From positions 3,150,727 through 3,214,726 of the forward strand of contig OX459106.1 in NCBI GenBank assembly GCA_949775045.1: 64,000 nucleotides of DNA, in the 5' to 3' direction. The stretch comes from Metridium senile (lineage: Eukaryota > Cnidaria > Anthozoa > Actiniaria > Metridiidae). A program made the position numbers and the translations under genes. Below are positions 44,914 to 54,600 of the stretch, in pieces (the stretch's first letter is position 1; each line of letters opens with the position of its first letter). Below the pieces are notes generated by a model. That model saw only the letters and a program-made list of their open reading frames with translations, did no database searches and was not told the DNA's origin.

Positions 44914-46373
44914 ATCAATTGTGTAGAAATAGCCTTATTATTAGAATTCCCTTAAGAATTTTATTTATTCATTTGTTCATTCATTTATTCATCCATCAAT
45001 CCATCCAATCATACGTTTTTGTGTTATTATTTTTTACTTCTAACATATTAAAGTATGTGATATGCACCTGAACTAGTTGGAAATCTACCACTCTGTTGAT
45101 TTGCTGTTCAATGAATGTGAATGAGCCATATTTTGCACAATGACCGGGAGAGTCGCATCTACCATCAGCAGCAAGCACCAAATCATTCTCCATATTTGAA
45201 AGTGTATTCCATAGTTGGGTTTGGTGCTCATTCCATAGTTGTACCACAACAGGATTGACATAGGAACCAATGTGGCGATAATAAGATGTTGATGAAACAC
45301 AGGCCACATTCATAAAGTTAAACATCCTCAACACCTTGGCAATACAGGCACCTGAATATAGATAATATTCATTTAATAATGGTGTTAAAAATTATAATAT
45401 AATTTTAGTCAATTTCAATGTTACATTCTACCTGAAAGTAAAAGACAAGTAGAGAACAACAGGTTCCCAACAGGCATCTGACGTCCAACAAGTGGCTGGC
45501 TTGTCCATACTTTAGTAAAGTTACAATTTTCTTCAGTACATTGTTGTTTAATGCTGATAGAGGTACCCACGACCTCTATTATAGATGCATTAGATGGACT
45601 GGTGCAAACAGGACAGACTGTAAATAATTGTAAGAGGCAGCTCTCAAATACAATATACTTTCTCTCCTTATAGCTACTTGTGTTGTTGCTTTTTGGTGTA
45701 GTTCTATTTAGAGGAATAAAAATATTACATTCAATTTATTGTTAAATCAATTAATTAAATTTGATTGATTTCTAACCTGTCTGGTTCAGATTTACACTCA
45801 TCTTCACTGGACACAGAAGGCTCGTAGTCTTTGTCCTGTCTGTTGGTACATTGCAAACTGAATGGATTGGCTCAAGATTGGCAATGTTGCATTGAACAGC
45901 ACAATCTACTTGTTCAGGACATCTATTTGTATTTGTACCTACATATAAGAAATGCAGTTTAGAAAATATTGTTATAAAGATCAAAGGTGGATCCAGGAGG
46001 TGGATTGGGTGGCTAGCCATCCCCCTTCGGAGTTGAAAATAATAAGAATGAACCTAAAAAAATGTGACAACCACTACAGTAGTACAATAACGTACGATAA
46101 ATACTCAGAAAATGACATGAATATTCATATTACCTTTACTTCGAAAATGAGTAAGATGAGGTCCATAGAAGTGAGTCTGGGTGCCCATATCAGCTTTTGA
46201 AATGATTGGTGAGGTTTTATCTGCTACTGGTTGATCACTCTTATCATCATCACCGACTGTAGCTGCAGTTGAATCATCAAACTCGGCCAACAACTGTAAA
46301 TTACATGTGAATGCACACTTATGAGCGAAGGAGCGAAAAAGAAATACAGTGTCTTTTGACCGTAAGTCGAACC

Positions 46374-46733
46374 TTTTTTCAATTATATTCACGGAATCTA
46401 CGAGTATTTACTGTTCTAAAGCATTCTAGTTTTATTTAGAAACACCAAGCGCTTCTATTCTCTTCAATATTTTTTGTATTTAGACGCTTGTTTTTGCCCC
46501 TCACTTCGATGGCAAATTTTCACGACCGACTGAACTCCCGATCAATGTCCTCAAAATACTATTTGACCGTATTAAAGTCGAACTATTTTATCGATCAATT
46601 ACAAAAGCAAGCGTGTAAATACAAAAATATTGAAGTAATTAGAAGCGTTTGGTGTTTCTAAATAAAACTAGAATGCTTTAGAACAGTAATTAAATACTCG
46701 TACTTTCCGTGAATTAATTGAAAAAAGATTGAC
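46374..46733. mobile_element. Foldback element in intron 1 of the THAP-DDE gene
   Basis: Inverted arms of about 120 bp (containing AGCATTCTAGTTTTATTTAG and its complement) flank a unique centre of about 110 bp. No coding capacity, target duplication not clear. Confidence 0.75.
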
Positions 46734-47276
46734 TGGCAGCCGGTAAAATAGACACGGCGAAAAAAAAGCCAAAGTAATATTTCACAACTAAGATGACTGG
46801 CAATACGTACCCGGTTACACGTTAGTTTAGACAATGCCCGACTTTGTCTTTTCGGAGTACTGCTGCTTGTTTCCAGACTTGTTTCGTTACTTGTTCTTGT
46901 CGAAGTTGTATAACGGCGTTTTCGCTTTTGTGATGAGCTTCTCTTTATTGCTTTTTGAAGCTGTTCTGGTGTAAGATAAGTTTAGAAGAAAAGCCAGCTA
47001 GTTTTGATCGATAGTCTTCAAAGTCGTCTTCGGTAAAATGGGAGCTACAAACATGTCCCGTTCCCAGTGTCCATGTTTTGTCGTCTCTTTTTGTCAGTAC
47101 AAACGCTATCCACTGACGGTGTAAACTAGGTTCGTTTGGAAATTTATGAAGGCTTACGTTGTCTTCGTTTGTTTTATTACAAAACATGACTACGCAGCGC
47201 TTTCCAGGCGGACGTTTTTTTGCCTCTGTCATGATGTTTGGAACGAAGATCTTCGTGCATTTCTAGACCTGTGCAA

Positions 47277-47313
47277 GTTTACACACTTGTGACGTCAAAG
47301 TATCACGTGACTC
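47277..47313 (-). promoter_or_regulatory. CACGTG/ACGTCA promoter module, right end
   Basis: On the minus strand: TCACGTGAT, then ACGTCACAAGTGTGTAA, the mirror of the left module, ending about 45 bp upstream of the THAP-DDE start codon. Confidence 0.6.
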
Positions 47314-47459
47314 TCGAGCGGTGTTTTTGAAACGCACCTTAAAAACGGGGAATAAAATCGATGGCAAAAAAAAAAATTTTTATCTAATGAATTTTTTTTT
47401 TCTACAAAATGACTTAAAACTAAACGAAGTAAGTGTACAAAACGTTAAAAAGGACAAAA

Positions 47460-47480
47460 ATTTTTGCCGGGAGTTGCCCT
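47460..47480 (-). repeat. Right terminal inverted repeat of the 8.1-kb element
   Basis: AGGGCAACTCCCGGCAAAAA on the minus strand, followed outwardly by TTAA 47481-47484. Confidence 0.85.
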
Positions 47481-48151
47481 TTAAAATATTTATATTCCTC
47501 TCCAACCTTCCATCTATCTTCTTTGTTAGTTTTACACCATGCACATGCATATTCTGCAGTTGCACCCTTCAGACCAAGCATCATTAAAATAAACTTATAA
47601 TCCCCTCCTAGAAAGAATTCTGTATTTATTTTGTCTCCCTCAACTTCAATATGCCCATCTTTAATAAGTGTATTCAATTCATCAAAAATAAATTGAAAAG
47701 CAGCTTTGAGTTTAAAATAATTTTCATCAGAATCAACAACTGCAATTGTTCTGTTTCCTTTGTTGCAATAGTTTTCAACAGTTTCCTGTATATCTTGATA
47801 CGATGTCGACGGTCTGTCTTTCTTTAAGAATTTAATCAATTCTAAATCATCATCCTTTAAATGAGAAGGATTCCCCGATTTTCGTTTCTTTGGCAAGTGT
47901 TCACCAGTGGAGCAAAACGTACGCCATAATTTGGAAACAAATTGCGAGGTAACGCTAAAACGCATTGCAACATCGCTGAACTTTCCTGGAAAAAAACTGT
48001 AGATGGGGTCTCCTCCGTCAGCTATCATACTATCAATAATATTAGTACGTAACTCTTCACCAATTGCTTTCCCCGAAAAATAAGTTCTTCCTGATTTACT
48101 AACTTGGTTCATGTTGACACCGCGTAAAGGAATGTTGTCACGTGCGTTCAA
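47481..48151 (-). pseudogene. 5' half of the split transposase-like gene
   Basis: Likely starts at ATG 48112 (MNQVSKSGRTYFSGKAIGEE) or at an upstream exon. It encodes a paired-type helix-turn-helix (FSDVAMRFSVTSQFVSKLWR, LELIKFLKKDRPSTSYQDIQ), then in the same frame a different family (TEFFLGGDYKFILMMLGLKG, YACAWCKTNKEDRW). The second part normally continues as VDxLHLxLRI, found here 8 kb away at 39.1-39.4 kb. A Tc1/mariner-like HTH joined to this second family within one frame looks like a fusion. The gene was intact at the insertion site of the 8.1-kb element at least as far as frame is concerned. Confidence 0.65.
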
Positions 48152-48263
48152 CTTGTATTTCGTAATGGTATATCAAATTCGTCTTTGAAAGGCGCCAAAA
48201 ACAACCGTTACTTGAAATTTGAAATTCACGCTCTACCTGTTTTCGTAGTAATATACATTTAAC

Positions 48264-48407
48264 AGGTTCCCATTTAAATCTGTACTTATGCAAATATTTG
48301 TGTTGTTGTGTGCTAAACACACAGATCAACCAATCAGAGTATATTATTTATGAAGTGAACTTCTCTGGCTGAATGATCTGTGTGTTTACAGATTTAAATG
48401 GGAACCT
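48264..48407. mobile_element. 144-bp MITE with 21-bp TIRs
   Basis: AGGTTCCCATTTAAATCTGT at 48264 is the exact complement of the right end at 48387-48407. The flanks do not give a clear target duplication. Confidence 0.75.
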
Positions 48408-48588
48408 TTTATTAATAAAATATGACTTATAGTTGCTATTATTATCCAATTAGTCATATAAACAAGTAAAAATATCGCAGGAGTAGGACTGGATCGAGTT
48501 AAAATATCCAGCGATAATTTTTACTCGTCTATCTAGCCCTAAAGTAAAACATTAACATTTTATTCTCTTTTTGTTTTTGATTTAATCA

Positions 48589-49283
48589 TAATAATTATAA
48601 TTATAATAATAATTATAATAATTATAATAATAATTATAATAATTATAATAATAATTATAATAATTATAATAATAATTATAATAATTATAATAATAATTAT
48701 AATAATTATAATAATTATAATAATTATAATAATTATTATAATTATAATAATAATAATAATAATAATTATAATTATAATTATAATAATTATAATAATAATT
48801 ATAATAATAATTATAATAATTATAATTATAATAATTATAATAATAATAATAATAATTATAATAATTATAATAATAATTATAATAATTATAATAATAATTA
48901 TTATAATAATTATAATAATTATAATAATTATAATAATTATAATAATAATAATAATTATAATAATAATAATAATTATAATTATAATAATTATAATTATAAT
49001 TATAATAATTATCATAATAATTATAATAATAATTATAATAATTATAATAATTATAATAATTATAATAATTATAATAATAATTATAATAATTATAATAATA
49101 ATTATTATAATTATAATAATAATTATAATTATAATAATAATTATAATAATTATAATAATAATAATAATAATAATTATAATAATAATTATAATAATTATAA
49201 TTATAATAATTATAATAATAATAATTATAATAATTATAATAATTATAATAATTATAATAATTATAATAATTATAATAATTAAT
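48589..49283. repeat. 0.7-kb (ATW)n triplet array
   Basis: About 230 triplets that are nearly all ATT or ATA on the minus strand, with one ATC near 49012. Local patterns such as AATTATAAT are self-complementary, so the array can fold extensively. It borders a CAGCCTTTGGGCTG hairpin (minus strand, 49299-49312) of the kind found at LINE 3' ends, so it may have grown from a retrotransposon tail. Confidence 0.95.
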
Positions 49284-49714
49284 AGAAAACAAATCTCGCA
49301 GCCCAAAGGCTGAATTACATTTGTAAGATTCAAAATTAAAATTATGTACATTTGTATCAATAGATAATATAATATAATATAAATATAATATATATAAGAA
49401 GTCATACAAAAATATAAAAAGCAATACATTATAAGCATATAGTTACTATTCACCACCCTACCCCATTGTTCTCTCTCTGCACTAAATCACTGATTGCTGA
49501 GTACCCGCGTCTGAAAGCAAAGATATTTAGTTATGTTGCAGTTCGCACTCTGCAATATCAAACATATTGCAGTTCGCACTCTGCAATATCAAACATATTG
49601 CAGTGTGTTTTGTTAAGTGTGTATAACTAATAATTTCCATTCTAGTAAGCATCATCAGACTTATAATTCATTAAATAATTTACTAGATAGCGATTTTTGG
49701 TGAAAAAAGACTTT

Positions 49715-49800
49715 GAGTACCAATGCCAGGATTCGAACCGAGACCTTCTGCATTGCTGTATCCGCGCTTTAAGCCATTATGCTACCCAGGCAACCGATGG
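49715..49800 (-). mobile_element. tRNA-derived SINE head
   Basis: Minus strand carries a perfect B box (GGTTCGAATCC) and an A-box-like TAGCATAATGG at tRNA spacing, but the T-stem does not pair, so it is not a functional tRNA. A shorter relative lies at 31.66 kb. Confidence 0.6.
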
Positions 49801-50250
49801 AAAACTTGCAACAAAAACACGTTTAATGTCATCAAGTTCATTAGCATTCCTCTAAATAGAATTGATGAAATTATAACTAATTAGAGTTTGGTAAGCCTAT
49901 TGTTATTATATTCAAAGAGACAAGAAACCGCTGATTATTATGCAACAAAGAGAACAATAATGGGACAGGCTATTGAATGATTATTACATTTTCATTGGCT
50001 GATAATATTATAACTAATTAAGCGGCGTTGACACGAGCAATTTTTCCTTGACAAGTATCCTTGACAATTTTCATTGCTCGTGTAGACGATCAGCAAGATT
50101 TCCTTGACAATTTTATATTGACAAGGTTTCCTTGCTCGTGTAGATGATGAACAAGTTTTCCTTGACAAGTTTAAGTTGTGCCCACAATGCCTTGCATTCA
50201 GCAGAGTACTAACATAATATTGGTTCCAGTCCCTTGTCGAGTAAAAAACA

Positions 50251-50800
50251 AAATGATTTATAGTTAAGTCCGATCAACTTGAAGTTTTACATGTGAAAAG
50301 TAAACACCAAAAGAAAAATTTTCTTCTTTTCACTTTTACAAATGTTACGATTTTTGGCGGGAAAATGACGTCACCAATTTTAGTGGGAAATTGAAATAGA
50401 GGGTTATGCAAAATTTTAAAATGCGCATTTGAAAGAACTCATTGAGATATGTTCAAAACCGAAGAGATAACAGTCAAAGTCAAATTTAATCAAAATATAT
50501 GATTTTTGAAGTTTAGAAATGTTTTCTATTTTACATTCAAAAAATTATAACTTTAGATTAAATTTGACTTTGACTATTATCTCTTCGGTTTTGAACGTAT
50601 CTCAATGAGTTCTTTCAAATGCGCATTTTAAAATTTTGCATTACCCTCATTTTAGATTTTCCTCTAAAATTGATGACGTTATTTTCCCGCCAAAAATCGT
50701 AACATTTGTAAAAGTGAAAAGAAGAATTATTTTCTTTGGGTGTGTACTCTTCACATATAAAATTTGAAGTTGATCGGACCTAACTATAAAAAGTTATTCA
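50251..50800. mobile_element. 550-bp foldback element
   Basis: Left arm (50251-50515) and right arm (about 50525-50800) are inverted copies with about 90 per cent identity by eye, sharing GTCCGATCAACTT, TTTTTGGCGGGAAAAT and CATTTGAAAGAACTCATTGA. No coding capacity. Confidence 0.85.
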
Positions 50801-50959
50801 AAATCACGCTTAAAAACGCCGATTTCAGTACACTGCCAGCCCAGCGTGAAAGTTTGGTAAGCCTATTTTTATTATATTCAAAAACACAAGAAACCGCCGA
50901 TTACTGTGCAAGAGAGAAAACAATGGGGCAGGGTGGTGAATAGTAACTATATACGATAG

Positions 50960-51060
50960 TCACTTCGGCCGGCTAGCAATATTAGATATATTGCAGTCAG
51001 CTTCGGGCTGCGCCCTCAGCTGACTGCAATATATCTAATATTGCTGCCGGCCTCAGTAAC
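50960..51060. repeat. Strong hairpin with CGGCCGGC ends
   Basis: GCAATATTAGATATATTGCA, the following CAGC and a complementary right arm give about 40-bp stems around a GGGCTGCGCCC loop. Confidence 0.85.
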
Positions 51061-51111
51061 TATCTAATACATAATCTATACATTATATAGAACATTGCTC
51101 TTGAGCTTTAC

Positions 51112-51638
51112 TGTAATGTTATTACAAAGACTGTCAATGTTGGCCTGTAGCCTTGCCTTGTTGATGATAGGCTTGTCATATGATCTGTAAGAGGCCAGGA
51201 TGAATGTCAAATAGTATAACTTTTTAAAAAGCTTACTTAAATTAAATCTGCATGCAAAGCTATAAACTCAAACTTACTGTATTAGATCTCTTGTTAGGTT
51301 CATTTCATCCTCCCAACTACAGTAGTATGAGCTGTAACCTTCCCACTTAACGAGATATTCTGTCTGAAAACGTAATTGTTCTTATTAAAGTAGGTAAGCT
51401 TAAAATATAATAGAAAGAATTGATTCTTAAGTTATCATTTTTGAACATGCGATAAAATCGCGAATTTACTTACATTTTTCTTGACTATTCTCTTTGTAAT
51501 TAACCTTTCTACAGGATAATAGGGTCCACTTGACTTCTTTACAGGCTTTACAGTCTCCAAAAACCAATTTATAGACTCATTAAGCTGTTGATAGTAACCG
51601 GGCTGTGCTTTTTTATTTATACCTTTACTGGCCGCCAT
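51112..51638 (-). CDS. Small chromodomain protein gene
   Basis: Exons 51474-51638, 51278-51363 and 51112-51184, all joined by GT-AG introns in phase. ATG at 51638 (MAASKGINKKAQPGYY). The chromodomain spans the first two exons: YYPVERLITKRIVKKN, then TEYLVKWEGYSSYYCSWEDE. It keeps the Tyr, Trp (VKWEGY) and second Trp positions expected of the methyl-lysine cage and the WE motif. Exon 3 adds SYDKPIINKARLQANI. Chromodomains bind methylated histone tails or target integrases; here no integrase is near. Downstream exons may exist below 51112. No lesion seen. Confidence 0.7.
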
Positions 51639-51774
51639 CTTAGTACAGTCTCAAAGAATGCGCGCCCGCGAAACAAATCCGCTGATCGCGCGGCTGTATG
51701 GAATTTCTCGCCATGTGTGTTTATATTCATTGATTTCCAAGAATGTGCCGTTTCCTTTGGGAGTGAAAGGGTTA

Positions 51775-52465
51775 AGTTGATGGGCGACAACTTTCTCACA
51801 GCATTTAGCAGTAAATGGCAAGTTGGAGATAGGCCGGAAGTTCTTTAACAGCTCATGGTCAAGGGATGACTTCTTTCATAACATCAGGAAGAGTAGAATA
51901 TTCTATAGAAGAGTAATTACAGGTAGTAGCAGATCACATTTGTTTATAAGCGAGCAAGGAAGAGGATCGAGACAACTTAAACTCAGTAAGTCGAGAGCTA
52001 CCATAATGGTCAAGAAGAGTGTCAGAATTGCATGTTCTTTTAGATCATCCCTTAATACGGTTATTTTATCGGTAAAGTAATCAGCAAACGCAGTAGCAAG
52101 TAATGAAGAGTTGTCAGAGGTGGAAAGTCGCACTTCACTATGTCGATGGAGAAGTTTATTGACTGGAGAAAAGTCTCTTGGGGATCAGATTGATTTTCAG
52201 AAATGTTATCATAATAATAGGCCCTTTTAGCTTCAAATATGGAGTTGTTTTTGACGATCAACAGTTAGACGAGTTGCCCTGGCGTTCCAGGATTCTTCTT
52301 TTCACTTTTCCTGATTGATGTCATCATTATACCAGGCAGCAACTGGACGCAAGGTAATAATTCGCTTCTCGGTAGGTGCATGTTTGTCAAGTGTGTTAAT
52401 TAACACGGAGTTGTACATGTACTGGTTTACAGTTGATTTAAGAGCGGTGAACTAGAGATGTCGCC
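51775..52465 (-). pseudogene. LINE (CR1-like) relic
   Basis: Blocks on the minus strand: LINTLDKHAPTEKRIITLRP and AAWYNDD (linker after endonuclease, about 52430-52320), SLLATAFADYFTDKI (52110-52066) and [19 protein letters not shown] (51850-51790), typical of the RT N-terminus. Stops and frame changes separate them, and the palm domain is absent. Confidence 0.65.
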
Positions 52466-52993
52466 ATGAAACTGAGATATGTCGATTGGTTTCAGCTTGC
52501 GGTAGAGGATCTCCTAGATATAGTTGATGATATATTTGCAAGTGTGTTATTTTTGCCTCTAAAGTTACCTAACATTTGCACATGGTAAACCAGCAAAAAA
52601 TTGTAAATATTCAAAAATCTGTGAAATATTTCTTTTTTAAACAAATACCACTGTGATGTAAAGTAATATTTGTTCTTTCCAGTGGTGCTTTTGTTATCTA
52701 AATTGTGTGTTTGGTTTATTTTAAGATCTACTCGATGTAAGGTATGGTAATGAGCTCAAAAAGTCGTTCAAGACGGTCAAAACTTAAAAAAATTATATCT
52801 CGAAAGATAAAAATCCGAACAAGTTAAAAATTATACCAATAGTTCGAGGTTATCCAAAGCTATAAACTTCAAAGTCTGAGCTATTTGAATTTTTGTCATT
52901 TTGCATGAAAATAGGCAATATTTACAGACTCCCACTCTTAACAGGTTGCACTCTGACAATTGAGTAGGATTTTTATTGAACATGTGCTGTGCT
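52466..52993. other. No recognised gene
   Basis: AT-rich. I see no motif, repeat or structured element to report. Confidence 0.4.
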
Positions 52994-53274
52994 TTAACAA
53001 CATCCACGCATTTCTGAGTTGTTGTTTTTACAGTAATCCTGGTCTTGAGCTATAGGTGAAGGACTCTTACTTGAGTTTTCAAGAATAAATTGAGATCTAG
53101 AGTAGAAGTCAATATCCTCATATAGAGAGGCATCTTGGTTTGTGAGGTTAGGAATAACTTCATTAAAATTGCTTTGATTACACTCGTAGAACTTGCTTTG
53201 GTCTTTTATCTGTTTGGCATTGCTTCTTTGAATTTGGAGCGTTTTAGTTGAAGTGAATAGATTAAATGTTACTT
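52994..53274 (-). CDS. Asn/Gln/Ser-rich open frame, possibly LINE leader
   Basis: An open frame without a start codon (KQIKDQSKFYECNQSNFNEV, NQDASLYEDIDFYSRSQF) lying 5' to the LINE relic on the same strand. It may be the LINE ORF1 region or part of another element; no domain recognised. Confidence 0.25.
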
Positions 53275-53299
53275 GTGTGTTTTTTTACTTTTCCCATAG

Positions 53300-53955
53300 C
53301 AAACTATTTCCAGAAAAGGTATTGCCACCGTCCTCTTCCAGTACTCTGCAACTGACTCTGCTGGTGTATTATCCTAGTTGCGCTGTCTACTGCTTACACT
53401 CGGTCTTGCTTCAGAGGATTGCACCAGTTCAGCAATATTCAATACTTTCTGGTACATGCGTAAAAACCACACGTCGATGTCAGTGTGCATATCACTGTAG
53501 AAGCCAATGACTTCTTCGACTTTTTTAAATCCAAAATATACATCAACAAGTTGGCCTTGTAATGTAGAAACGAGTGGTCGAATTGGTTCGAGCATTTCCT
53601 TTGCACAAACAAAGTTGAAAATGTGTCCAAAGCTTGTCATCGTATGTCGAAGTCCATTCGCCTTAGTCTTTGTCTCTGCGTCCCAGCTCCATTCTTCATT
53701 ATTAGTTGGCTCGCAGATTTCATTGAGGGTTACGACGACACATTCGTAGAGATCAAATATTGTTTCAAATGTGGAGTGTCTTTCGACCCACCTGGTTTTG
53801 CACAAATTCTTTAACTTTCGTTTCTTGCTCTCTGGAGAAAGCGTGTCAATTACAAAATTTAAGAAACTCTGTCTCTTCGGAGAATTGTCAAAAAAACTAT
53901 ACAATTCACAATAGTCCATCATATTCTGGATTGTTTGGATCTTGCAAGCATGACA
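53300..53955 (-). pseudogene. hAT-type transposase fragment (P52-rIPK-like)
   Basis: It reads IQNMMDYCELYSFFDNSPKR, SKKRKLKNLCKTRWVERHST, LYECVVVTLNEI and GLRHTMTSFGHIFNFVCAKE. The CxTRWxxRxxxxE block is characteristic of hAT transposases of the ZMYM1/52-kDa-repressor type. A TAG at 53374-53376 interrupts the frame, and the homologous continuation DNTPAESVAEYWKRTVAIPF follows in frame. Both the N-terminal BED region and the C-terminal dimerisation domain are missing. Confidence 0.75.
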
Positions 53956-53965
53956 GATAACAACC

Positions 53966-54150
53966 TTAAATAGCAGTGACAACAACCTTAAATAGCAGTG
54001 GTATTGTTTGTAAATTGTTTGTAAATAGCAGTGGTATTGTTTGTAAATTGTTTGTAAATAGCAGTGGTATTGTTTGTAAATTGTTTGTAAATAGCAGTGG
54101 TATTGTTTGTAAATTGTTTGTAAATAGCAGTGGTATCCATTGTTTGTAAA
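53966..54150. repeat. 33-bp minisatellite
   Basis: Four to five copies of a unit beginning TAGCAGTGGTATTGTTTGTA, directly 5' of the hAT fragment. Confidence 0.9.
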
Positions 54151-54420
54151 TGGATATTGACAATTTGACATTTTAGATTTTTAAATTTCAAAATCCCTAC
54201 CCCTGGTCCATTAGTATGGATCAAATTCCCGCCCCTGGGGACAAAAATAAATGTTTTTAATAAGTAATAATAAATATTATTATTGCAACTGCAGGTTATT
54301 GAGCTATCGAAACAAAGGGACAAATAATGTCTGAATGCTAAATTCATTTTTGTAACATCAACAAGTTTAATAAATTTATTAGTTTAAGTGGTGTATCAAG
54401 TACAAATGTGATAGATTGTG

Positions 54421-54600
54421 TCACATTGCATTTTCCATAATGCAAAATGAACAGTGCCAGATGACATCGTTAATGGGGTCCTCTTCAATGCACACTTGAT
54501 GATACCACTGCTGACATGAATCACACTGGACCCAATCAATAAGCCTGCAAGCTTGTTCACTTGGCTCTTCTTGTTTGCAATATGAATATAATACAAATAC
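54421..54600 (-). CDS. PHD-finger exon
   Basis: Minus-strand frame YCKQEEPSEQ, then LIDWVQCDSCQQWYHQVCIE and VIWHCSFC, stop at 54421. Spacing of Cys and His fits a C4HC3 PHD finger, with the first Cys pair at or before the exon start. Terminal PHD fingers of this kind occur at the C-terminus of several cnidarian retroelement and multicopy proteins. Upstream exons were not identified. Confidence 0.6.
   Translation of the reverse strand, partial: VFVLYSYCKQEEPSEQACRLIDWVQCDSCQQWYHQVCIEEDPINDVIWHCSFCIMENAM

Larger units (their letters stand above)
42615..47232 (-). pseudogene. THAP + zinc-ribbon + DDE-type transposase-like gene
   Basis: Ten exons with compatible phases: 46811-47232, 46134-46293, 45777-45938, 45432-45703, 45068-45351, 44342-44528, 43991-44252, 43373-43544, 43094-43242, 42615-42805. 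Exon 1 encodes a THAP DNA-binding domain (RCVVMFCNKTNEDNVSLHKF, GHVCSSHF). Exon 4 has a zinc ribbon (CPVC, CTEENC). Exons 5-8 give an RNase-H-like core with candidate catalytic D in AADGRCDSPGHC, D in MITDRHKQ and E in TSTLEAKHSL. I know the family from fishes and cnidarians but not by name. Defects: frameshift after AGFSS in exon 1, frameshift needed in exon 3, acceptor of exon 6 reads AA instead of AG (44530-44529), frameshift in a C-run near 44050 in exon 7. Intron 6 uses a GC donor (AAAG|GCAAGT). Presumed transposase of the surrounding element, now inactive. Confidence 0.8.
39389..47480. mobile_element. 8.1-kb TTAA element carrying P2X7-domain and THAP-DDE genes
   Basis: The ends AGGTCAACTCCCGGCATAAA (left) and AGGGCAACTCCCGGCAAAAA (right, complementary strand) are inverted, outwardly flanked by TTAA (39385-39388 and 47481-47484). 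A second mirrored block about 165 bp inward strengthens the pairing. The element lies within a foreign reading frame that closes in frame when the element and one TTAA are removed. It holds two convergent genes: P2X7-type domain gene 2 (+) and a THAP/zinc-ribbon/DDE-type gene (-), the likely transposase. TTAA targeting is typical of piggyBac, but the protein is not recognisably piggyBac. This copy is decayed, with several frameshifts in the transposase and a start-proximal frameshift in the cargo gene. Nested MITEs add age. Confidence 0.85.
49440..50952. repeat. Three copies of a dispersed repeat around SINE and foldback
   Basis: A unit containing GTTTGGTAAGCCTATT and ACAATGGGGCAGGGTGG occurs at 49885-49985 (+) and 50848-50952 (+), with a partial inverted copy at 49440-49490. 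Between them are 31-bp tandem copies (GCAGTTCGCACTCTGCAATA, 49548-49610), the SINE head, CTCGTGTAGA-type degenerate repeats at 50025-50175 and a foldback. No gene recognised. Confidence 0.6.

Noticed and set aside
39389..47480. Calling the 8.1-kb element piggyBac
   Set aside because: Only the TTAA target agrees. The ends and the THAP/zinc-ribbon/DxRxDS protein do not resemble piggyBac as I know it.
48560..49456. Long poly-Ile and Tyr/Asn open frames
   Set aside because: They are translations of the (ATW)n array, with no splice or codon signature of a gene.
49715..49800. tRNA gene
   Set aside because: A and B boxes are present but the T-stem and acceptor stem do not pair; a related fragment at 31.66 kb points to a SINE.
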